Assembly: GCF_014839805.1 (NCBI RefSeq) | Contig: NC_051126.1 | Span: forward strand, 6,146,609-6,210,608 | Source: Manduca sexta | Lineage: Eukaryota > Arthropoda > Insecta > Lepidoptera > Sphingidae | Direction of reading: 5' to 3' | DNA length: 64,000 nt | In this document: positions 57,331 through 64,000 of the stretch, one piece after another | How positions within the stretch are numbered: the first letter of the stretch is position 1 | Layout: each line of letters begins with the position of its first letter | Position numbers and translations under genes: made by a program | Notes under the pieces: model-generated | Told to the model about the DNA's origin: nothing | The model's database searches: none | The model's input: only the letters and a program-made list of their open reading frames with translations

Positions 57331-58268
57331 TACTGGCAGTTTATGTAGATGACATTGTTGTTATTTATAAAGACAATGTGACGTTTGAGAAGTTCAAATG
57401 TGATTTTGGAAAATATTTTACAACAAAAGATTTAGGTATAATTAATTTCTTTACGGGAATAAATATATGTTCGCAAGAAAATTCTATAAAATTATATCAA
57501 AGAACATATATAGAAAAGTTGTTGAAGAAATATGATATGGAAGATTGCAAAGGTATTTCAACACCACTTGCATTAAAGAAATTAGAACCTGGTACAGGTG
57601 AGTCTAATGATTCATATCAAGCTCTAATTGGATCTCTCATGTTTTTGGCTGTTAACACGAGACCAGATATAGCTTATACAGTAAGCTATTTGAGCCAATT
57701 TAATACAAACAACGATCAGAGTCACTGGCGTGCTGCTAAGCGGTGTCTTCGCTATTTAAGTGCCACTAAAGATGTTGGTATAACTTATAGGAAAGTGGAA
57801 GATTTTAAACTACAAACTTATGCAGATGCAGATTGGGCAAATTGTTCAGTTGATCGACGTTCATACACTGGATTTTATTTCGAGTTCGCATGTGGTCCAA
57901 TATCTTGGGAATCACGGAAGCAGCCTACTATTGCTTTATCTTCGGCAGAAGCCGAATACATGGCTTTAACTTCAGCCACTAAAGAGGCATGTTTTATAAA
58001 ACGTTTTGTCACTGAAGTAACTGGTAAATCGCCAAATGTTGTTATTTTCTCTGATAGTCAAAGTGCGCAAAAACTTGCATTGAATCCAGTCCATCACAAT
58101 AGGACTAAGCACATTGATATAAAGTTTCATTTTGTTAGGGAAAAAGTTAATGACAAGGTTGTAGAATTAATGTATATGCCTACAGATGAGCTACCTGCAG
58201 ATTTGTTGACAAAGCCATTGGGTCCAATAAAGCATATCAAATGCATGAAAGGCATGGATATGAGTTAA
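57291..58268 (+). CDS. pol: Copia pol, second part: RT active site and RNase H
   Basis: This frame takes over where the preceding ORF breaks. It holds the RT catalytic motif YVDD (in LAVYVDDIVV) and the thumb region ending SLMFLAVNTRPDIAYTVSYL. RNase H follows, with its acidic residues visible in YADADWA, SSAEAEYMAL, FSDSQSA and ELPADLLTKPL. It ends at TAA 58266-58268. Together with the upstream ORF it supplies a full set of catalytic residues, so the damage in this copy is confined to the frame changes. The ATG at 57291 is probably not a real start. Confidence 0.9.
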   Translation: MCFYQKISNKNCLILAVYVDDIVVIYKDNVTFEKFKCDFGKYFTTKDLGIINFFTGINICSQENSIKLYQRTYIEKLLKKYDMEDCKGISTPLALKKLEPGTGESNDSYQALIGSLMFLAVNTRPDIAYTVSYLSQFNTNNDQSHWRAAKRCLRYLSATKDVGITYRKVEDFKLQTYADADWANCSVDRRSYTGFYFEFACGPISWESRKQPTIALSSAEAEYMALTSATKEACFIKRFVTEVTGKSPNVVIFSDSQSAQKLALNPVHHNRTKHIDIKFHFVREKVNDKVVELMYMPTDELPADLLTKPLGPIKHIKCMKGMDMS

Positions 58269-58338
58269 TACATAGTTATGTATTAGTTTTATAAGAAACT
58301 GTATTTTACTATTTTGTTATTTTATGTTTTTAATTTAT

Positions 58339-58350
58339 TAAGGGAGGATA
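58339..58350 (+). other. Copia polypurine tract
   Basis: AAGGGAGGATA directly before the 3' LTR, the expected primer site for plus-strand DNA synthesis. Confidence 0.75.
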
Positions 58351-58691
58351 TGTTGTAGAACCTCTTGTTCGAATATAATTTAAAAATTAAAAACATAAAT
58401 GTCTTATGTCAACTCGTGTAAAACAAGTGCTCAATGATAAAAAAACATTCTCTGAATTTATCCGTATTTTTCATTTCACGTATAGTATTTCATTATTTTT
58501 ACTACAGGGCCCTTATTCTGTATGATAGTGTAAACGCGTAACGCGGCCGTGTCATGTTATCTTCGAGAAATGTGCGTGGAATGGTATTCTGTAAGTCAAA
58601 TTTCTATAGTCCTAAACATGACGCGTTGTGTTACGTGCTTGTTACGCACTGTCAAAATAACGTGCGGGATAGAGAATAAGGCCCCTGTACA
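58351..58691 (+). repeat. Copia 3' LTR, interrupted near its end
   Basis: 58351-58504 matches the 5' LTR base for base. The final CA appears to be displaced to 58690-58691 by a 183-base element inserted at the TA 2 bases before the LTR end. Confidence 0.8.
58505..58687. mobile_element. MITE (183 bases) with CAGGG terminal inverted repeats
   Basis: Left end CAGGGCCCTTATTCTGTAT, complement of right end CAGGGGCCTTATTCTCTAT: about 17 of 19 bases match. Flanked by TA on both sides (58503-58504 and 58688-58689), and TA is followed on the right by CA, the missing end of the Copia LTR. No coding capacity. The TA target and inverted ends point to the Tc1/mariner or a related superfamily, but the family is not determined. 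Inner TAACGCG / CGCGTT strings add further partial symmetry. Confidence 0.75.
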
Positions 58692-58839
58692 CCATTTATT
58701 TCCGCCCTCCTTCAACTGCCACCCGCGTTCATCATGAGCCTTGTCGTTCTATTTAGTTTCTATCCAAAATACACTACCAACTGGTAGCCTTTTGATAGAT
58801 AAGTAACAAGTTTAAAGTTTTTACTTATAAAATCAGTCA
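58692..58839. other. Flank between Copia and LINE tail
   Basis: Noncoding. No feature supported. Confidence 0.4.
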
Positions 58840-59335
58840 GGGGAAGGAACTGTCTGTCCGCCCTACTGCATTTTTGTGCATCCTTGCACATTTTTCGGTT
58901 GACCCCCGGGATGGACGGCAGTGTGTAGTTGGCTTCATGCTGCCGTAGACGCCGAGGGCGTCCTTCGGTGCGCGGGGGCTTCTGAGCCCCCCCCCCCCCG
59001 CCATAGGAGACGGGCCGCAAGGCGGCACCGCGCAGGGGCGGCTGCGGACGAATACTTAGACACTTCCGTCAGAGGAAGCCCGCAGTCGTCCCTAATGCGC
59101 CGAAGAGGGCCACCGCGGAGTTTTAGCTGGTAGGCCGTGCATAGGTTAGTTGTACTCGGGTTAGGGACTCGGCCCGGCGGTCGCCCGAAGGTCGTCATCA
59201 AATCCGGGCGGCTCAACGCCGGGCCGTAAGGCACGGTTACCCCAGCATAACCGCTCAGTCGCCCCCCACGAAGGCTGGGCGGTAGTAATAAGGGACTTTC
59301 TCCGCGAAACCAAAAAAAAAAGGGGAAGGAACTGT
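58840..59335 (+). mobile_element. 5'-truncated G+C-rich LINE with 14-base target duplication
   Basis: The insertion 58854-59321 (468 bases) is bracketed by GGGGAAGGAACTGT at 58840-58853 and 59322-59335, and ends in a 10-base poly(A). It is strikingly G+C-rich for this window (CG-rich runs, a 13-base C tract at 58989-59001, CCGAGGG/CCTTCGG hairpin near 58951). Only the 3' end is present: the tail of an ORF, at most, and a 3' UTR. G+C-rich 3' ends with poly(A) fit the R1/jockey group of insect LINEs; that subgroup is an inference. Open frames across it on both strands are compositional and not genes. Confidence 0.88.
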
Positions 59336-59577
59336 GGCTCATCTATTTTTTTATTGTCCTAATCTGCGTCACTCCTTATATTATCGTTAAGTTTAGTTCA
59401 TTCTCTCTTTTTATTTGAGCTTATTGAATTTATATATATATTTTTTAATCTAAAGTATTTTCAATCAAGAAATGATTCCTATTAAAGGTTTATTTATAGC
59501 ATTTTTGTTTCATTTGTACACGTTATCTTTGTTTTCATTTTCACCGGCCAAAGACGATGAATTGAAGATGAATAGTT
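59336..59577. other. Noncoding flank of the TRIM-like element
   Basis: A frame starting at 59472 runs into the 5' LTR of the next element and is therefore chimeric and not a gene. Confidence 0.5.
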
Positions 59578-59784
59578 TGTTACGTGGCGTTATCCTAACC
59601 GATGACATCGGGCGTTTCCGGAAATATTCGGCTCCGCGGTCTGGCTGGCAGAAGAGAAGATATGTCACGCGGCGACTATTCGATTATTATTCTCTCTGGC
59701 TGGACGTTGTCAAAAGAATGTCTAAAATTGTATTCTGTAATTATTTTGCTAATATAATGTTTACTGTAAAAAGAGCGTTTTACA
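59578..59784 (+). repeat. TRIM-like element 5' LTR
   Basis: TGTTACGTGGCG ... GAGCGTTTTACA, with a G+C-rich first half and an A+T-rich second half. It contains an open frame (LRGVILTDDIGRFRKYSAPR...) that is present in both LTRs and is a by-product of LTR sequence. Confidence 0.88.
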
Positions 59785-59798
59785 TTCAGAAGTGGGAT
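59785..59798 (+). other. Candidate primer-binding site, tRNA-Leu-like
   Basis: TTCAGAAGTGGGAT. Thirteen bases agree with my recollection of the complement of the tRNA-Leu acceptor/T-arm 3' end, lacking the first few CCA-side bases. Confidence 0.55.
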
Positions 59799-60172
59799 AA
59801 GATAAATGATAATTTGAAGTTACATTGAATTCGAATGTGAAGAGAACTATCGGAATAAATCTGTGATGAATCATTGAATGCCAAAATTAAAATTACCAGA
59901 TTCTCAGATTTTTAGTTACCATGGCAACGTCTACGTCTGTTGAAGTAAATATGTTGGGAATGCATATGGAATTGATGTCTGCACATTAGTACGATTCACG
60001 ACATTCATAACAAAAACTTCGTTATGCCTGCTGCTTGGCTCACTGGAGAGGGTGTTTTCTTAGAAACTAAATCATTGGAGACAGGAATGACTGGAGTCAT
60101 GTGAAGTCAAATCGGTGGCGCAACACTTCAGGCTGACAATGCGAACGTGCGTAACTGTTTATTTTATTTAAT

Positions 60173-60478
60173 CTGATCTGTCTGTGGCCGTGAGCCTTTT
60201 GATAATATTCTATCTGCAGCCATGACCATTCTGATCATATTCTGTCTGTAGCCATGACCATTCTGGTCATATTCTGTCTGTAACCATGAGCATTCTGATC
60301 ATATTCTGTCTGTAGTCATGAGCATTCTGATCATATTCTTTCTGTAGCCATGAGCATTCTGATCATATTCTGTCTGTGACCATGAACATATTCTGTCATT
60401 CATTGTCTGTGATCATATTCTGTCTGTAGTCATGAGCATTCTGATCATATTCTGTGTGCAGACATGAGCATTCTGATT
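60173..60478 (+). repeat. Minisatellite, ~32-base unit, about nine copies
   Basis: The unit is close to CATGAGCATTCTGATCATAT followed by TCTGTCTGTAGC, with variation (ACC for GCA, GCC/GTC/ACC before ATG, some truncated units near 60385-60420). It lies inside the TRIM-like element and probably expanded there. Confidence 0.85.
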
Positions 60479-60586
60479 TGTGTTGCTGGGCCCTATTTGT
60501 TTAAAATATAGGTACCCAATTCAGTTCTACTTTCTCAAATTTATTTTTGTGAATACCTTACGGTATTCACTTTGCAGGATGGCCGA

Positions 60587-60793
60587 TGTTACGTGGCGTT
60601 ATCCTAACCGATGACATCGGGCGTTTCCGGAAATATTCGGCTCCGCGGTCTGGCTGGCAGAAGAGAAGATATGTCACGCGGCGACTATTCGATTATTATT
60701 CTCTCTGGCTGGACGTTGTCAAAAGAATGTCTAAAATTGTATTCTGTAATTATTTTGCTAATATAATGTTTACTGTAAAAAGAGCGTTTTACA
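60587..60793 (+). repeat. TRIM-like element 3' LTR
   Basis: Identical to the 5' LTR over 207 bases by eye. It is preceded by a 7-base inverted repeat GAATACC-TTAC-GGTATTC (60551-60568) and a short purine-rich AGGATGG rather than a classic polypurine tract. Confidence 0.88.
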
Positions 60794-62500
60794 AGTTGTC
60801 TTCTGATTTTCAAACATGACACTGGCAGAATTGTCATAAAAACGATACGGCCCATTACAACAAATTGGAATTGTAACTTATAAAACACTATTTAATAGTA
60901 AATACAGCTCTTCAAGATGTAAAAAATAAAAGCTAGTATATCGACACCGAGATAATAAATAGTTCTTCCCCAAGATAAAAAGTATCGAATATTTTTAGCC
61001 TGTGACTCCCCATAGAAACTCCTTAATAAATTCTATCAAAATGTAGCCAATATAACCGTGACCCAAGTTTTAATCCTGACCTACTGATTATTCTATTCGT
61101 ATTCGGATTGTCTTTTCGATGCGGAAAAGGAAAATATTAATGAATTTATTAGAATTTTATCGACTGTTCGTTATATTAATTTTTCATATAAAATACTAAC
61201 AGGCGCATACAACGCGTATATATGGCGTAGTGTTGCCTTTAATAAATAAAATATCAAAGGGAATAATATTTTTCAATTAAAAGGAGAGCATTTTTTTCGA
61301 TGTTTTTACCGGATTTTTCTGGATTTAGTTATGATTTTGAGGGGTTTTCCCCCATGACAGTTATCTAACAGTATCGAGCGACTAATAAGCCTCTACTAAA
61401 AAAAAAATACTCAATTTGTTTTTTTTTTTTTCATTCAGTTGATATTTTTGGCACATTGTTCTCCCGCGCAATAATTTATGTAATTTGCCTAGAATAAGCC
61501 TAAACCACTAAACTATGTTTTTAAACAAAACGATCTCTGAACGTTTGCTCCCGACACCATTGAATTACTTGTTGGAAGAGCATTTGTCAACATAATAGGA
61601 ATAATTATAATTACTGCCAATTAAGTTGTAAAGGCATGCTGCAGTTTTGTTTGCAGCATCCGGGTAAGCTATATAACTGTAAGTGTCATCTTCTCACGGA
61701 AAATACATTTGAATTGACAAATTTACTATAGCGCATTGCACAATCAAGGTAGCTGTGATATCTGTAGTCCTATCCATGTCAATTCCAGTACTCCCTTACG
61801 AATAATGACGAATTAACACAATCATAAACAAACCCAAACAAACGCATATTAGTTAACCGCATAGTCGTCGTAATACACGTCCAACAACATACGAATATGA
61901 ATTTAGTGTATAGAATGGAGTTGTACGGGAATCGAGGCCACGTTCCGGCTCTGTTTTGTGTCTCGTTTATTACATAACTGGAAATTAACCGGTCATTGTG
62001 GATATTGTAAGGGGACGTTTGTGAGTTTGGTGCGTTGTGTAGCATGGATTGAAATGTTCGAAGCGTTTTGTTATGAGTTTAGTTTTGAATCTGCGGCTAA
62101 CATAATTATGTGGCGGTGGCTTGAAATAATGTTCAAAATGCTTTGTTTTTTTTTTTAGTTCTAGTATTTACGAATTACGATATTTAATAAATCAATAAAT
62201 ATTCATTGTACTTTAATAGTCCGGCTTTATCAAAGCAGTGCAGACCCCTTTTAAATACAGGGGCATTTAGGTTGAAGTCGAGGATTGGACGTCGATCGAT
62301 GCTAGTCAAAGCTATGACTACAAATGGATACGCAATTTGAGAAAATTCAAACCTACATACGTATTGTACAGGTAATACGGGTCACTAAACACGTACGCTC
62401 ACCGCGAAGTCGCCGAAACGCAAACAGTTTCTTTCATACAAAAATGTCGTAAATCCTTAAGAGTTGGGGCACAGACGTTTTCGTATGCACACAGAGTACT
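60794..62500. other. Noncoding background
   Basis: A+T-rich, becoming more G+C-rich after about 62230. Short frames at 61779-62158 on both strands have no recognisable content. Confidence 0.4.
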
Positions 62501-62540
62501 GCGCTCAATCAGTTCTCAAAGAAACGCAAAGTAGACGCGG

Positions 62541-62601
62541 ATGGCGGCGAGATCAAAGGAGTCCGCGACTCGTTACCTCGCCTATATGTACTCGTACTCA
62601 G
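62541..62601 (+). CDS. Candidate first coding exon
   Basis: An ATG at 62541 opens MAARSKESATRYLAYMYSYS and reaches an ideal splice donor, TCAG|GTAAGTATT (GT at 62602-62603), after 61 bases. About 30 bases upstream is an arthropod initiator-like TCAGTT (62509-62514), inside a G+C-rich, CG-containing segment (62380-62600), consistent with a promoter and short 5' UTR. If left unspliced the frame ends 12 codons later. No homology is recognised; the sequence is Arg/Ser/Tyr-rich. The next exon would lie beyond the window or within the last 1.4 kb, where I see no clear acceptor. Confidence 0.4.
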
Positions 62602-62766
62602 GTAAGTATTCAAAGTTCCTTATGCCGTATCGCTTTTGAATTTGGTGTCTTATGAAAATTATTTTAATATTTTTTTTTGTATTTTAAGTGCAGAGCAACT
62701 GATTTGTTTCTGGTTGACATCCTCTATTATTAAACGCATTTTCGAATTTATATGCATTAATATTAT
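62602..62766. other. Noncoding, possible intron start
   Basis: Follows the candidate donor. A+T-rich. Confidence 0.35.
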
Positions 62767-62975
62767 ACTAGCTTATGCTCGCGGCTTGGGCCGTGTGACG
62801 GTGTTTTTAGGAATAACATCTCCGCTATATATATCCCGGGATAGAAAGTAGCCTATATAACTTTTCCATATCAAATATCATAAAAATCCATTCAATAAAT
62901 TCTGAGAAAATCGATAACATACAGAGTACAGACAGACAGGCAGAAAAGGGGACTTTGGTTTATAATTTTTATAGA
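62767..62975 (-). repeat. RTE-type LINE 3' tail
   Basis: Plus strand begins ACTAGCTTATGCTCGCGGCT TGGGCCGTGTGACGG and continues through CCCGGGATAGAAAGTAGCCT, TCAAATATCATAAAAATCCA and ACAGACAGACAGGCAGAAAA GGGGACTTTGG. It is a well-preserved reverse copy of the tail also found at 2975, 16955 and 44990. Confidence 0.7.
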
Positions 62976-63573
62976 TATGGCTTTTAGTGATCGTATTTCG
63001 CTTCTTCAAATATCTGAGCTTAACTTCGAATTATTAGGTGGCGTTCGGAAACCATAGTCTAATACGCTTGCTGAATGCGGGTTGATAACTGGTGAGATTT
63101 ACTTTGGAGGTAAGACTACTCACTGTTTATTCCTTGGCTATTGGCTATCCAAATTTTGCCATCGAATATTGAGGGCCCAATATCGTTAGATTCCTAATAT
63201 TTGCAACAAATTACAGTTTAATTTTTGGATTAATTATCTTGTGAAGAGTTTTCTTCGTAATAGTAAAAAATGTAAGAGAATTTTGTTTGATTTTAACCTT
63301 TGAACGTGAGGGTTAATTAAGTTGTACGCGAATAAAACCTACAGACTTATTGTTGCAAGTTCATAATAATATAATAAACTATTGTTTTGGTTTAGTTGAT
63401 ATTTGGAAATTAATTAATAAAGATTTATTATAGGGTTTCTAAATAAATATTGATTTATTAATAATTTAATTGGTGTAAATCGAACGCGTGTTATGTTTTC
63501 TTTGCGATTGTTTGACACTCTATCTGGTTAATTTAATTTTTTTTGGGAGTATATAAGTAAAATATAATAATAT
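62976..63573. other. Noncoding background
   Basis: No supported feature. Confidence 0.4.
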
Positions 63574-63735
63574 AAGCCCTGTACTGTCCCACTATATACT
63601 GTCCCACTGTTGGGCACGGGCCTCCTCTACTACTGAGAGCGATTAGGCCTTAGTCGACCATGTTGGCTTAGTGCGGATTGGTAGACTTCACACACCCACG
63701 AAAATTCCTGTTTTCCTTACCATCGCGTTTGGAAG
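63574..63735 (-). repeat. SINE 3' fragment (AGGAGGCCC family)
   Basis: AGCCCTGTACTGTCCCACTA, TGTCCCACTGTTGGGCACGG GCCTCCTCTACTACT and GTGCGGATTGGTAGACTTCA. Reverse copy of the 21043-21383 tail, with a small internal duplication of ACTGTCCCACT. Confidence 0.75.
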
Positions 63736-64000
63736 TGTTTTTTTTTTATAATTATTTAATATTGTTTCATTACCTTTGGGTTTAATTTACTTTTTTTAAA
63801 TTTAAGAATGAATTATCTGTGAAATTATCTTTATGCTATCAATCAAATATTAATTACGCTAAATTTGTTAACAGAACTTATGCAAGATCAAAAAATAATT
63901 GAAGTAATACAATTCATGATTAATAAAAAGTAAATAGTTTCCAATATAACACGTTTATCACCATTCATTGGTAAATTTCGTTTAGGACCTGACATAAATC
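63736..64000. other. Noncoding background at the window edge
   Basis: A+T-rich. Nothing supported. Confidence 0.4.

Larger units (their letters stand above)
54144..58691 (+). mobile_element. Copia-type LTR retrotransposon with nested MITE
   Basis: A Ty1/copia element of about 4.36 kb plus a 185-base nested insertion. It has 156-base LTRs beginning TG and ending CA, identical over their length by eye. Domain order is gag, protease, integrase, reverse transcriptase, RNase H, diagnostic of Copia and not Gypsy or BEL. A polypurine tract precedes the 3' LTR. Identical LTRs mean a very recent insertion. Nevertheless the coding region is split by two frame changes. No target duplication is found (GTTTT on the left; GGGCC directly after the LTR or CCATT after the nested element on the right). 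The missing duplication suggests recombination between copies or a flank deletion. Confidence 0.93.
59578..60793 (+). mobile_element. TRIM-like miniature LTR retrotransposon (1,216 bases)
   Basis: Two identical 207-base direct repeats (59578-59784 and 60587-60793) begin TG and end CA, and the whole is flanked by a 4-base duplication AGTT (59574-59577 and 60794-60797). Directly inside the 5' repeat is TTCAGAAGTGGGAT, resembling the complement of the 3' end of insect tRNA-Leu, where a primer-binding site should be. The 802-base interior has no reverse transcriptase, protease or integrase. It holds only a 22-codon stub at 59921-59989 (MATSTSVEVNMLGMHMEL..) in good start context and a minisatellite. 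The 4-base duplication fits Gypsy-type integration. It would be mobilised by an autonomous relative; identical LTRs imply recent activity. Confidence 0.85.

Noticed and set aside
58935..59342. 135-residue Pro/Gly/Arg-rich ORF on minus
   Set aside because: It lies across a G+C-rich LINE tail and its target duplication; long frames are expected from composition.
59472..60819. Two similar small proteins (frames at 59472-59828 and 60586-60819), apparently a tandem gene duplication
   Set aside because: The shared part is exactly the 207-base LTR of a miniature LTR element; each frame continues into unrelated flanking or interior sequence.
1..64000. CRISPR array, operons, bacterial features or viral genome
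   Set aside because: No regularly spaced repeats other than the minisatellite, no dense coding; sequence character is that of an insect chromosome.

Overview
The window looks like a stretch of insect nuclear genome, most probably from a moth or butterfly (Lepidoptera). It is strongly A+T-rich and almost empty of long reading frames. It is dense with repeat types I associate with lepidopteran genomes: tRNA-headed SINEs whose tail carries the AGTAGTAGAGGAGGCCC motif, RTE-type LINE tails, a CR1-like tail and a maT-type mariner. No complete conserved host gene is visible. The host sequence is best read as intergenic or long-intron DNA, with a few candidate exons supported only by splice-site consensus and an open frame.

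Layout. 0-5 kb: background with a few SINE and LINE scraps. 5.06-6.36 kb: a complete but broken mariner transposon (TA target duplication, DD37D catalytic signature). 6.4-15.7 kb: quiet A+T-rich DNA with small repeats and a short motif block at 7.7 kb that recurs at 35.2 kb. 15.7-17.3 kb: a SINE cluster with two head-to-head copies. 18.0 kb: a 100-base candidate coding exon with a membrane-segment-like translation. 18.4-19.0 kb: a long inverted repeat with ~208-base arms. 21.0-22.3 kb: a full-length SINE and a 5'-truncated RTE LINE, both with target duplications. 25.73 kb: a 44-base candidate microexon. 22-54 kb: otherwise gene-poor DNA with scattered SINE and LINE fragments and a perfect 21-bp-stem hairpin at 32.1 kb.

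The 54.1-60.8 kb interval is a pile-up of apparently recent insertions. It holds a 4.4-kb Copia-type LTR retrotransposon with identical 156-base LTRs. A 183-base terminal-inverted-repeat element (MITE) sits 2 bases inside its 3' LTR. Next come a 468-base G+C-rich LINE tail with a 14-base target duplication, and a 1.2-kb miniature LTR element (TRIM-like) with identical 207-base LTRs, a 4-base target duplication and a tRNA-Leu-like primer site. At 62.54 kb a possible first coding exon ends in a textbook splice donor and would belong to a gene running off the right edge.

How the parts work together: the Copia gag, protease, integrase, reverse transcriptase and RNase H modules form one replication unit, now interrupted by two frame changes. 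The TRIM-like element, MITE and SINEs encode no enzymes and would depend on machinery supplied elsewhere. All coordinates and repeat alignments were made by eye; family names come from recalled motifs and not from a database search.
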